A stretch of DNA of 64,000 bases from Portulaca oleracea (Eukaryota; Streptophyta; Magnoliopsida; Caryophyllales; Portulacaceae): positions 1,779,298 to 1,843,297 of the forward strand of contig CM055870.1 of the NCBI GenBank assembly GCA_029582165.1. Direction: 5' to 3'. The translations under genes and the position numbers were made by a program. Below are positions 30,646 through 43,678 of this stretch, in pieces. Each line of letters starts with the position of its first letter. Within the stretch, counting starts at the first letter, position 1. Below the pieces are notes generated by a model. That model was not told the origin of the DNA, did no database searches, and was given only the letters and a program-made list of their open reading frames with translations.

Positions 30646-33645
30646 TGTAATAACCCACCCTAAACCATAGCTACTATAGTACCTTAAACTTGTTTAATTA
30701 GTTTTAATTCGTTGTTTAATTTATTTGTACCTTGCGGTTAGCTAGCGGTGACAGGTTTCGGCGGAATGGCAAAGCGGTCAGTTTACCGGTCAATTTTTTT
30801 TTCCGAGCTCGTTATATTGTATTTAGAACCTTAAATTATAATTATTTTAGGTTCTACAATTTTATTTTAAAGTCGGTTTATTTATAGATTAATTTTCCCC
30901 AACGAAACGATTTTATTTTCAGGTTACCGATTTACCGATTTTCTAAACCGATTAAATTCTTTTATAGTACCAAAGTATTAATGGGTTACCCACACTTTAC
31001 ATTTAGTAGAATATTAGTGTAATTATTATTAGGTGGAGTGTGGGGAAATATTGTAATGATTATGATTGTTTATATTTTAGTTTTAAAAGGGGTTGTATAT
31101 ATTGGTAATGGGGAGGCTATAGGTCACATTTGGGTTCAAAATTTATCAAATAATTCAGCCTCTCTCTTCCTTCTCCACGCCCACGCCGACCCCACGCCCC
31201 CCCCTGTGTTTCTCGCCGCGATGGGCGTCCGGCCGCTGGACAATTTTTCCGGCACCCACAAGAAGCTCTCACTCTCCTCTACCTCCTTGTCTCATTTATT
31301 CACCTATTCAAGTGGTATTTCTCTAGTATTCTCTTCCTCCCTTGTTATGAAATTTAAAGCTTTTGATGTTAAAGTTTTACCATGGTGTTTTTGATGTTAA
31401 ATTACTACTTCCTTTCATGAATTTAGAGTACAAATTTGTTATAGTTGATTGTAGTGAGACCAATTATATTTTGGTTCAAGTTCATGTGAGTAAAGTTGAG
31501 ATTCTTGTGAATTGATGAAGGTGATGATGAACTATGGTCATGCATGTTGGATTTGATGAGGTTTTAGAAGTATACTTTCTGTTTTGTAAAGATAAGTGAG
31601 TATTCTTGAGTTGTTTGGATGATATACATGAGAATTGTGAAGGAAACCATGTTAATTATGGTGTAGTTTAAGTGCATGTATTTGTATGATGTTGCATGTG
31701 AACTATACTAGTATGGATGATATTTTTTGAGGCTTAATAGTCTGGAAATTATGGGGAAAAGAGTAGGGTATATAATGTTATGGATTAGTGTACAATTGGA
31801 GCTAAAGAAAACCGGGCATGAAAACTAAAACGAACCCGGAACCTACTGCCCGTTTTATGACTTTTGTAGAGGATGCTAAAAATTGTTTCGAGCCCAGATT
31901 TTAGTGTAAAAAGGTAGTCTAAGATGTTAGTAAACACCGGGCTTTGGAATTTCGAGTTTTCGATTTGTATAACTCAAGTTAGAGCCAAAACCGTGAAGCC
32001 GCGTAATTATATACGAATTTTGGAGTCAGTGTAGTATTGGGTATTTTTCGACCAAATGGGATTTGATTCTGGAAAAGTGTTAAACATGAGAGTTTTAGAG
32101 GACTCGACGAGCTTTTCGAAAATATATGGTATGCCTTAAACCGATGTCGGGAGAATAAGTTATAAGGCCCGGAATCAAAGCTGCAAAACTGGAAATTTTC
32201 TGGGTAATTACCTAAGTATTCTAAAGGATTAAATGTGATTATATTGGATTTATAATAGGTTTTATGAGTATATAACTTAAGTCATAGGACCTTTGAGATA
32301 TAGTACTTGAGTAAGGACCATAAAGCTTGTTTTTGAAGGACTCGAGACCCTTAAAGCAATTTTACTGCTATCGATTTTAATTTACCAAACGTCTTAAAGT
32401 TATTTAGAAGTTTTATCGTACCTTGAAGTTGTTAAAGCCTCTTTGACAAATTGAAAGTTTATATTTTACAAGTATTTCCTTAGTTCATAAAGCTCTTATA
32501 AGTTTAAAGTACTTACCAAAGTCTCTTGATTTTATTTCAAACACCAAAATCTCGTTACTAGTTCTCAGAATTTATCACATCGTCCGAGCTCTTTTCGAAA
32601 TGTTCCTCCTTTTAGCCTCTGTCGCCATCGCCTTGTAGGCGTATTTTTTCCCTTTCCGAAAAGTACTGCAAGCGAAATCCGAATTTTATAGCTCGAGTTA
32701 TGATCGAAATACTATCGTCTAAAAACCTGAAAATTTCTATACGTTTATTTCCAAAATTTTATCGCGAGGCTCTACGACTCACCTTTTTCATAGATCCTAT
32801 CCTAATACGAACTCTATCGCTTTAGCTCAAAGTTCGCTCGACCGAGCCATTCTCCAGAGATCGTCACCGCAACCACTGCTTGTGCACGCAAATTGTCCAA
32901 CTCTTTTGCTATTTAAAGTCAAAGCAGCTTTATTGCATAAGTTATATTCTAACGATTTTAGTGTTTTATAAGTGGTCCGATACCTATTCTACTGATTGCC
33001 TAGCGATCACCCATCCAAACAAAGTCGGTTTGGCGTGCGTCTTGTGAGATGCTTCGACATCGACCTCAAAAGGGACCACATTTTCGTATGAAATTATTTT
33101 AATGTTATACATAGCATGTGCATAGAACTATTTATCGATAAAGTTTGCTTTGGTTATAGCATGATTTAGTTCCGTTTTGAAATGTTTTAAAGGCGGCATG
33201 AAAACCGTTTCAACGGTTTTACATGTTGGAGGTTTGTATCGAGTGTTTCACTCACTTTGCGTTGTTTTAATGTTTTGTTTTAAGGCCCGAGTATTCAAGA
33301 GATTCAAGAAGAGTTCAAGAGAAAGCTAGCTTTCGAGCCGAGGTAGGTTTAGTCATGGCAAGAAGGAGGTCTTACGACTGCAAGCATGGGTGTTCAAGAG
33401 CGGAAAACTATTGGGATTGAAAGGTGGAAGTGTGGTGTATTGTTTGTATTGATTTATGTATGCAAAGTGGTTGTAATATTACATCGTTGTATGTTTTAAG
33501 TTTAAAGTGCGATGGTTTGGTGGTTGTTGTGGATGCCTTGTTCAGTGGTTGAACGGCGGTAATACCCCGGCTTTAACCCTCCGCTGCGCTAATCACAGGA
33601 TTAATGACGTAATTAGTCGTAATCTTGTGATTACTCAAGTCGGGG
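30646..33645 (+). repeat. Insertion A LTR2 (lacks its last 7 bp)
   Basis: A 3,000-bp LTR starting TGTAATAACC. It ends CGGGG at 33645, the same breakpoint as LTR1. Confidence 0.85.
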
Positions 33646-34675
33646 TATTACCGCCGTTCAACCACTGAACAAGGCATCCACAACGAACAACCACCAAACC
33701 ATCGCACACTTTAAACTTAAAACATACAACCTGATGTAATATTACAACCACTTTGCATACATAAATCAATACAAACAATACACCACACTTCCACCTTTCA
33801 ATCCCAATAGTTTTCCCGCTCTTGAACACCCATGCTTGCAGAGTCGTAAGACCTCCTTCTTGCCATGACTAAACCTACCTTACCCAAAGAAAGCTAGCTT
33901 TCTTGAACTCTTCTTGAATCTCTGAATACTCGGCCTTAAAACAAAACATTAAAACAACGCAAAAGTGAGTGGGGAAACACTCAAGACACAAACCTCCAAC
34001 ATAAAACCGCTTCAAAACGGTTTTTCATGCCACTTTAAAACATTTCAAAACGGGAAGGGAACTAAATCATGCTATAACCAAAGCAAACTTTATCGATAAA
34101 TAGTTCTATGCACATGCTATGTATAACATTAAAATAATTTCATACAAGAAAATGTGGTCCCTTTTGAGGTCGATGTCGAAGCATCTCACAAGACGCACGC
34201 CTCAAACCGACTGGTTTGATGGGTGATCATAGGCAATGACGCCAGTCGAGATTACTCCGATAGAGTCAGAAAAGGCTTCGCTCTAGCCATCAGAGAATAG
34301 GTATCGGACCACTTATAAAACACTAAAATCGTTAGAATATAACTTATGCAATAAAACTGCATTTGACTTTAAATAGCAAAAGAGTTGGACAATTTGCACT
34401 AAACGAGTGGGTTGCCTGACGATCTCTACCGAGAATGGCTCGGTCAAGGTAACTTTGAGCTAAAACGATAGAGTTCGGTATTAGGATAGGATCTATGAAA
34501 AAAGGTGAGGTCGTAGAGCCTCGCAGTAAAGTTTTGGAAATAAAACGTATAGAAATTTTCAGGTTTTTAGGACGATAGTATTTCGATCATAACTCGAGCT
34601 ATAAAATTCGGATTTCGCTTTGCGAGTACTTTTCGGAAAGGGAAAAAAATACGCCCTACAAGACTGATGGCCAGG
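33646..34675 (-). repeat. Inverted LTR piece 2 (palindrome with LTR2)
   Basis: Same as 27134-28160: CCCCG partner at 33565-33569, 71-bp loop, exit through ATGGCCAGG at 34667-34675. Confidence 0.85.
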
Positions 34676-36045
34676 ATAAAAGAATCAGGGAGCTATTACA
34701 AGAGATAATTACAATTAAGGGTTCATCAAAGCCTATACTTACCATCGTAAGGGGAAATCTCTCCAAACACTACCAAGTATGCTCTATAGATTGCTTTTGG
34801 AGATCTCCAGATATCTCCTTCGTACTCAGCGCCCACCAGGATATCGCCCACATCGTATCACCAACGAACATGTAGAAGTACTACAAAAACACTTTCCTCT
34901 GCTTAGGTATTAATGAGTAAATCGGGATTATATGTTACAGCACGTGTTAAAGTTTAAGAAACACCAGCATCATGATTAAGATTATGATTGAAGAGGTCAA
35001 TAAAAAGTTTATAAGAACCAAAAAGAAGTTTTAGAGTAAACTAAGAGCATCGTATCATCTCCTCGTGGGAAGAAATGGATTATATGGATTAGAATAGCCC
35101 TCTTTCAACAAAGGTTAGGACAAGCATTACAACCAAGACAATAAGACTACTGCCGATGGATTAATGGCGACCAAGTAATTGGGGAAGAAGGTCACCCCTG
35201 ATTATGATTTGAAGAGAATCACTTTAATCATCATCCCAGTGTTTGAAAGACATCAATCCCAGGGACGCTATATGCAACCACCTTGTTAGAAGATGAATAG
35301 TTAGGGTGGTTACTCCCTCAGGGAAGGGTTGAAGTTAAGGTGGAGCATGCAAGTAAAACCAATTAAGGTTCATAAGTTAAGAACCCCATAGTCTTTAATA
35401 TTAGTAAGTATAGCGAAGGTCATCCTTTAGAGCCAGAATGTTGCCCCACGCACCTTTCTATGTGATTAATTACCATGGTTGAAAGGTTCAGCAAGAAGTA
35501 TTATGTGAGGCTAAACTCGGAGAAAGTAGAAGGGTGTTAAGTTAAGTAAATATCCGGGCAAGAAGGAAAAGGCCGACTAGCCAGAATATACTCGCCATTA
35601 TCCGTAAGGTGAAACCAAGCGGACTAACGGCCTCAAGCCTCCGCACATCCCGGACAGATACTAAAAATCATGCCAAGATTTACGATTCAGAGTTTAGCAC
35701 TTATAGTTGCCTTATCAACTCTACATCTCAAGCTAAGGAAGTCTAAAGGAGGACACAAAGGAAAATCAAGGTCCAACTTGTTCAAGGCATCTAGGTGACA
35801 CCTTAAGCAATGAAGAATTTACGCTAACTATGGATCTCTTTCCCAAGTCAACGCTAATGTTCTCAACATGAGAAATGAGAAACGCAAGATCACCAATTTC
35901 TAGGTACTAAAGATAACCTTACCTCACGATAGCCCAAGAACATTTCAAGGACAAGAGTGGTAAGGAAAGCAAGCCCTCAAGTTGTGATAAGTATTCAAGC
36001 AAATTAGAGGTCAACGTAAGAACATACCATTTATATTACCCTAAA
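34667..36045 (+). mobile_element. Insertion A interior 2, decayed
   Basis: Near-identical repeat of 28152-29543. No recognisable coding sequence. Confidence 0.6.
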
Positions 36046-37152
36046 GTGCAAAGTGTGTCTATGTTATCGCTCACAACCTCTAGTACCCTCTTATGGATTC
36101 ACCTTAAATTTATTCTATGTTTTGTACACGTCCTTAGAAGATCAAAGATCGTGCCTCAACCTCTAGTACACGTACCATTTATATCTACATCCGGAATTGG
36201 TACATTGCATGGGATTCCAAAGGATATCGACGATCGAGATACAAGCTTCCAGTCAAGATTTTGGAGCACTATGCAAAGAGCCTTCGGGTCCAAACTTAGT
36301 TTCAATAGTTCATACCATCCCGAGAGCGATGGTCAAACGGAAAGAGTAAACCAAATTCTAGAGGACATGCTTCGCGCCTGTGTGATGGACTTTCAAGGGA
36401 ACTGAGATCAGTATCTTCCTCTCGTAGAATTCTCTTACAATAATAGCTACCAAGCCACGATTCAGATGGCGTCTTTTGAAGCTATATATGGCCGAAAGTG
36501 TAGAACACCCCTATGTTGGGGCGAGTTAGAGGAAGCGTTGATCATAGGGCCAGACTTAATTCAAGAGATGACTGATAAGGTCAAGATCATCCAACAACAT
36601 ATTCGGACAGCCCAAAGCAAACAAAAGAGCTACGCCGACAAAAGACGAAAACCGCTTGAGATCCAAATAGGAGATAGGGTATTCCTCAAGTTTCCCCTAC
36701 AAAGGGGGTTAGGCGATTCAATGTTAGGGGTAAGTTAAGCCCTCGGTACATCGGACCTTATCCCAGTGTAGGGAAGGTTAACCCATCAGCTTATCGTCTA
36801 GAGTTACCGTCCAACTTAGGACATATCCACGATGTCTTTCATATCTCCCAGCTTCGGAAGTATGTACCTGATCCAGTGCATGTTTTAGAGGAAGAACTTC
36901 CTCTTCTAGCCAAGGACTTTACCTTCGAACAGAAACCGGTCCAAATCTTGGATCGAGGATCAAACGCTCACGCATAAAAGAGGTTCCGTTAGTCAAAGTC
37001 TTATGGGCGAATCAAGAAACCTCCGAGGCCACGTGGGAAACTGAAGACGAAATGATGAAAACTACCCCCATCTCTTTTAAGGTATTTCTCACTGCAAAAG
37101 TTTTATCGAACAGCAAGTTTCGGGGACGAAACTTCTTTTAAGGGGGGGAGGA
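36046..37152 (+). pseudogene. Integrase and chromodomain remnant 2 of gypsy insertion A
   Basis: Second copy of the pol 3' end, with the same TGA in the integrase core (36403-36405) and the same frameshift before the GPY/F module. It has an additional frameshift at about 36955-36975 (GATCGAGGATCAAACGCTCA), which breaks the frame leading to the chromodomain. Polypurine tract at 37140-37152. Non-functional. Confidence 0.85.
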
Positions 37153-40100
37153 TGTAATAACCCACCCTAAACCATAGCTACTATAGTACCTTAAACTTGT
37201 TTAATTAGTTTTAATTCGTTGTTTAATTTATTTGTACCTTGCGGTTAGCTAGCGGTGATGTGTTTTCATGAATGGCAAAGCGGTCTTTATCGGTCAATTT
37301 TTTTTCCGAGCTCGTTATATTGTATTTAGAACCTTAAATTATAATTATTTTAGGTTCTACAATTTTATTTTAAAGTCGGTTTATTTATAGATTAATTTTC
37401 CCAACGAAACGATTTTATTTTCAGGTTACCGATTTACCGATTTTCTAAACCGATTAAATTCTTTTATAGTACCAAAGTATTAATGGGTTACCCACACTTT
37501 ACATTTAGTAGAATATTAGTGTAATTATTATTAGGTGGAGTGGGGAAATATTGTAATGATTATGATTGTTTTTATTTTAGTTTTAAAAGGGGTTGTATAT
37601 ATTGGTAATGGGAGGCTATAGGTCACATTTGGGTTCAAAATTTATCAAATAATTCAGCCTCTCTCTTCCTTCTCCACGCCCACGCAGACCCCACGCCCCC
37701 TGTGTTTCTCGCCGCGATGGGCGCTCCGCGGCCGCTTGGACAATTTTTCCGCACCCACAAGAAGCTCTCACTCTCCTCCTCCTTGTCTCATTTATTCACC
37801 TATTCAAGTGGTATTTCTCTAGTATTCTCTTCCTCCCTTGTTATGAAATTTAAAGCTTTTGATGTTAAAGTTTTACCATGGTGTTTTGATGTTAAATTAC
37901 TACTTCCTTTCATGAATTTAGAGTACAAATTTGTTATAGTTGATTTTAGTGAGTAAAATTATATTTTTGGTTCAAGTTCATGTGAGTAAAGTTGAGATTC
38001 TTGTGAATTGATGAAGGTGATGATGAACTATGGTCATGCATGTTGGATTTGATGAGGTTTTAGAAGTATACTTTCTGTTTTGTAAAGATAAGTGAGTATT
38101 CTTGAGTTGTTTGGATGATATACATGAGAATTGTGAAGGAAACCATGTTAATTATGGTGTAGTTTAAGTGCATGTATTTGTATGATGTTGCATGTGAACT
38201 ATACTAGTATGGATGATATTTTTTTGAGGCTTAATAGTCTGGAAATTATGGGGAAAAGAGTAGGGTATATAATGTTATGGATTAGTGTACAATTGGAGCT
38301 AAAGAAAACCGGGCATGAAAACTAAAACGAACCCGGAACCTACTGCCCGTTTTATGACTTTTGTAGAGGATGCTAAAAATTGTTTCGAGCCCAGATTTTA
38401 GTGTAAAAAGGTAGTCTAAGATGTTAGTAAACACCGGGCTTTGGAATTTCGAGTTTTCGATTTGTATAACTCAAGTTAGAGCCAAAACCGTGAAGCCGCG
38501 TAATTATATACGAATTTTGGAGTCAGTGTAGTATTGGGTATTTTTCGACCAAATGGGATTTGATTCTGGAAAAGTGTTAAACATGAGAGTTTTAGAGGAC
38601 TCGACGAGCTTTTCGAAAATATATGGTATGCCTTAAACCGATGTCGGGAGAATAAGTTATAAGGCCCGGAATCAAAGCTGCAAAACTGGGAATTTTCTGG
38701 GTAATTACCTAAGTATTCTAAAGGATTAAATGTGATTATATTGGATTTATAATAGGTTTTATGAGTATATAACTTAAGTCATAGGACCTTTGAGATATAG
38801 TACTTGAGTAAGGACCATAAAGCTTGTTTTTGAAGGACTCGAGACCCTTAAAGCAATTTTACCGTTATCGATTTTAATTTACCGAAACGTCTTAAAGTTA
38901 TTTAGAAGTTTTATCGTACCTTGAAGTTGTTAAAGCCTCTTTGACAAATTGAAAGTTTATATTTTACAAGTATTTCCTTAGTTCATAAAGCTCTTATAAG
39001 TTTAAAGTACTTACCAAAGTCTCTTGATTTTATTTCAAACACCCGAAAATCTCGTTACTAGTTCTCGAATTTCATCATCGTCCGAGCTCTTTCGAAATGC
39101 TCCTCCTTTTAGCCTCGCCCGCCATCAGTCTTGTAGGCGATTTTTTTCCCTTTCCGAAAGTACTGCAGTTTAAATCCGAATTTTATAGCTCGAGTTATGA
39201 TCGAAATACTATCGTCCTAAAAACCTGAAAATTTCTATACGTTTTATTTCCAAAACTTTACTGCGAGGCTCTACGACCTCACCTTTTTTCATAGATCCTA
39301 TCCTAATACCGAACTCTATCGTTTTAGCTCAAAGTTCTGCTTCGACCCGAGCCATTCTCCAGCCGAGATCGCCACCGCAACCCACTGCTTCAGTGCACGC
39401 AAATTGTCCAACTCTTTTGCTATTTAAAGTCAAAGTACAGTTTTATTGCATAAGTTATATTCTAACGATTTTAGTGTTTTATAAGTGGTCCCGATACCTA
39501 TTCTACAGTAGCTAGAGCGAAGCCTAGCCTTTTACAGTTCTATCGAGTAATCTCGACTGCCGCCCGATCGCCTAGCAGTCACCCATCCAAACCCGAGGTC
39601 GGTTTGGGCGTACGTGCGCGAGATGCTTCGACATCGACCTCAAAAAGGGGACCACATTTTTACTGTATGAAATTATTTTAATGTTATACATAGCATGTGC
39701 ATAGAACTATTTATCGATAAAGTTTGCTTTGGTTATAGCATGATTTAGTTCCCTTCCCCGTTTTCGAAATGTTTTAACGGCCGGCATGAAAAACCGTTTT
39801 CGAAACGGTTTTACATGTTGGAGGTTTGTGTACTGAGTGTTTCCCCCACTCACTTTTGCGTTGTTTTAATGTTTTGTTTTTAAGGCCCGAGTATTCAAGA
39901 GATTCAAGAAGAGTTCAAGAGAAAGCTAGCTTTACTGGAGCCGAGGTAGGTTTAGTCATGGCAAGAAGGAGGTCTTACGACTCTGCAAGCATGGGTGTTC
40001 AAGAGCGGGAAAACTATTGGGATTGAAAGGTGGAAGTGTGGTGTATTGTTTGTATTGATTTATGTATGCAAAGTGGTTGTAATATTACATCAGGTTGTAT

Positions 40101-40266
40101 GTTTTAAGTTTAAAGTGTGCGATGGTTTGGTGGTTGTTCGTTGTGGATGCCTTGTTCAGTGGTTGAACGGCGGTAATACCCCGGCTTTAACCCTCCGCTG
40201 CGCTAATCACAGGATTAATGACGTAATTAGTCGTAATTTTGTGATTACTCAAGTCGGGGCGTTACA
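37153..40266 (+). repeat. Insertion A LTR3 (complete)
   Basis: A 3,114-bp complete LTR from TGTAATAACC to GGGGCGTTACA, abutting the TGGCA duplication. It contains a palindromic block of about 24 bp (AAAACCGTTTTCGAAACGG, at about 39784), also present in the other LTRs with small changes. Confidence 0.9.
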
Positions 40267-41089
40267 TGGCATCTCTTCCAGAAAGGAAAAATGGGTGAAT
40301 CGTTGCTTGGCCGGGCATGGGAGCCGTCGACGAAGACCAGTTTGTTCTTGGCGAATAGTGCTATTGACAAACGAAGATCTCTTCCAATTCTCAAAATCAT
40401 CTCCACCGAAAGGTTCTGAGACGAGCGATTGACCAGATGGTCCGAAGGATAATGAAAAGGGGATCGGAAGGGTCGATGGTTACTGGCTTCTTTGTTTCCG
40501 CCATGAATGAGGGAGTACAACAAGAAGAAGAAGGCTTCTAATAGTGGAAGGACAAAAGGAAGAGGCAAGGGTCAACCTTGCTTTGATACCATGACAAGTT
40601 TGGGAGAAGTAGGGATGGCAATGGACAGGGTCTGGGGCGGGTCCAGCTGAACCCGAACCTAGACCTGTCAGATTTTTTGGACCCAGACCTGCCCCGAGAC
40701 CCGGTGGGCCCCGAAAACTTGGACCCGGAGCCGGACTCGCCAGGTCCATGGGTCCATGGGTCTGTAACGGGTCCTTATTGGGTCCAACACTCTTATGTTT
40801 TTTTTTACTAGATTTATCAATTTTTCGGGTTAATTTTATACGTACGCAATTGTATAATAATGATTATTCTATTTAAATACACAAATTTTCAACACAATAA
40901 AAACATCTAGTTCATTCTACAAGTCTATGAGCAAAATTAATATAAAAACATTATAGAATCATCCACACATGAACTCTAAGATTGCAATTATACAACTTTA
41001 AATGTACAAAAAAAAATCACGAAGTTCATGATTATCGCACTATACATTTCTAAGAAAGCAAATACACTAGGGTTTTCATGTAGCATATA

Positions 41090-43667
41090 GGGATCGATTC
41101 GCTGATATTTACACACAAGAAATTGCAGCAAGAGATAAGCTAATCAATCTCCAGGAGAGGCTCAATCAATCCCCGACAGACGCAATGCTTCTACACGAAG
41201 AAAAACAGCACCGAAGCAGCTACTATGACATCTTACATTCGGCCCTGCTTCTGAAACGTCAGCAAAGCAAATTGGCTTGGGATGATATGGGAGACAACTG
41301 CTCCAAATTATTCTTTGCCAAGATGAGACAAAACGCCCAACGCTCCGGTGTATGTTCGTGAAATTGAAACCATTGATGGAACTAAAGTCACAGGACTACA
41401 AAGCGGTCAACGATCAACTCGGTTTGTTCTATAAAGCACGCTGGCAACACAAACCATCAGAAAATTGCAGCGCAGGAGGATATATTCAGTATGGGTCCAC
41501 GACTTACAAGGTCACAACAAATCAGGCTCAGCAAGGCAATCACGGACAAGGACATCAAGGAAGCCATTTTCTCCATTCCCAATGACAAAACACCCGGCCC
41601 AGATGGGTACACAAGTGGATTTTACAAAAGTAGCTGGAACTACATAGGAGCGCTCGTCACCGCTGCAGCGCATGAATTTTTCATCACAGGGAAGCTACTA
41701 CAGCAACTGAATGCTACTAACTTGGTACTTATCCCAAAAGTGCCAAATCCCAGCAAAGTCACTGAGTTTAGGCCAATCGCCTGTTGCAACACCTTTTACA
41801 AGGGAATCACCAAGATCATCGCTTCAAGAATACGAGAAGTTCTTCCCGATCTAATCAACCAAAGCCAAGGGGCTTTTGTTCCAGGACGACAACTCCTTCA
41901 CAATGTGCTACTTTGCCAAGAGATAGTTAGGGGCTATAATCGATCGACCATAACTCCTCGATGCTTGATGAAAATCGATCTTCAAAAGGCCTTTGACTCA
42001 GTACATTGGAGTTTCATTGAAGAAGCACTTCACGCATACCACTTCCCAAATTGGCTCATAAATTGCGTTATGGCTTGTGTCTCTTCCCCCACTTTCTCCA
42101 TTTGCTCGAATGGCATCTCATCTCCAACCTTTAAAGGGAAAAGAGGACTAAGACAAGGGGACCCGATGTCACCACTCCTTTTTGTTCTAACAATGGAATA
42201 CCTGTCGAGAGCTATTCAGTACTTTGTCAGCAAAGAAGAGGGGTTCAAATACCATCCTAACTGCAGACGTCTACAACTCACTCATCTTGTCTTTGCGGAT
42301 GACCTAATCTTATTCTCTGCGGCCAATAAAGTCTCTATTCAAACCCTTAAAAGGCTTTTGACCACTTCAAAGAACCGTGCCTTATCGCTAATAATGAGAA
42401 ATCAAGTGGTCATAGGGGCGTGCTAACCGAGCTTTCAGAATCGCTCTTATCCGAGAAATGTTTGGAGAAGGTATGCTTCCGCTCAAATACTTAGGCATTC
42501 CTATCTCCGCCAGAATCTCACAAAAATGATGCCAATATTCTTGTGGAAAAGATTCTTGCGCAATCAAAACTTGGGAAAGTAGGCATATCTCTTATCCGCA
42601 GAGTCACACCGATTAATACTGCTCTCATGGGGATATATAGTTTCCGGGCAAGAGTTATAGTCATTCCTAGGCACACCATCATGAGATAACTCGTTTTGTA
42701 GAAATTTCCGTGGGGTCGCCCTCCCATTATAGAACTACCCCCATGGTGGCACTGGGAACTGTCTGCAAACCAAAGAGAGTGGAGGTCTAGGTCTCCGAGA
42801 GCCGACTTCATGGAACAATGCCAACATAGCCCGTTTGGGCGATTCAGAGTAAAGAGGATAACTTATGGGTCAAATGGATTCATACCAAATACATTCGAGG
42901 GTCCTCCCGTGGAACTATCAACCCCTTATGATGTCTGCACCTATTTCAAGCATCTTTGCCTTGTTAAAGAGTACTTCAAATGGGGTTGTGAACTCGACAC
43001 AGATGGCACCGAAAGGCACCGAGGTAGTAGCTCATGGGGACTACATCGCTGCAGGAGTACATATGGAGCCTTGGAGTTATGAATGAGGAAAATTGGGCCT
43101 CAATCATTTGGACTGATTACAATTCCTCGACATTCCTTCATCACCTGGGTTATGTTGCATGGAAAACTGTATGTCAGAGCTAGAACAATCCGATGGCAAA
43201 CTAATGGGGACTCACATTGTCCCTATTGTGATTTGGGTACTGAAACTATTGATCACCTCTTTCTTGAATGCGAATTTGGGAAGGAGGTAAGGAGGGCTAT
43301 GAGGAATTGGGAGCTTGGCAATCTGACCAGCATCCAAGAATGGAAAACCCATCTAAATGACCTACAAAAAACCACTGCAGCTAATCAACTCAACTGCGCT
43401 CTCCTCACAGCTTATGTCTACCATATCTGGAAGGAAAGGAACAATCGAGTCCACAAAAATCAAAAGGCTACTCCACATGTGACAGCAAATATGGTGAAAA
43501 ATGATGTAATGAATAAGGTCCTTCTCTAGCATCAAAATCTAGGAAAAAATATAGAGGTCTTGTAGACACAGTGCTCAATATGTGAGGCACGGGGGTAATA
43601 ATCCCGCGCTTTGTAAACTATATTGTTTTTTGTTAAATATAACCTGCATTATTGTGCAAAAAAAAAA
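41090..43667 (+). pseudogene. 5'-truncated LINE, unit 3, many frameshifts
   Basis: Same insertion as 5916-8521 with the same ends and A tail (43658-43667). The RT core is open at 41491-42426 (PGPDG, RQGDPMSPLLF, FADD) and the zf-RVT end at 43083-43529 (CPYC, HLFLEC). From about 42345 to 43115 and near 41335-41450 there are dozens of small indels and substitutions against unit 1. Nearly all fall on CAG, CTG or CG words. As assembled it is dead; see the finding on consensus errors. Confidence 0.85.
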
Positions 43668-43678
43668 TATATATATAT

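Larger units (their letters stand above)
24154..40266 (+). mobile_element. Gypsy insertion A: rearranged tandem chromovirus derivative
   Basis: A 16.1-kb insertion bounded by TGTAATAACC at the left and GGGGCGTTACA at the right, with the 5-bp duplication TGGCA at 24149-24153 and 40267-40271. Order on the plus strand: LTR1, inverted LTR piece, pol remnant, LTR2, inverted LTR piece, pol remnant, LTR3. The repeat period is about 6.5 kb. PBS, gag, protease, RT and RNase H are not recognisable. A polypurine tract (AAGGGGGGGAGGA) precedes LTR2 and LTR3. The clean 5-bp duplication means it entered as one unit or expanded after entry by LTR-LTR recombination. Confidence 0.85.
24018..40591 (-). mobile_element. 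Truncated copia gag/PBS of unit 3, split by gypsy insertion A
   Basis: The copia fragment continues from 24018-24153 to 40267-40591. Insertion A falls inside gag, after the SWLLNSL region as read on the minus strand. PBS at 40580-40591. Removing the gypsy element and one TGGCA restores the arrangement of units 1, 2 and 4. Confidence 0.75.
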
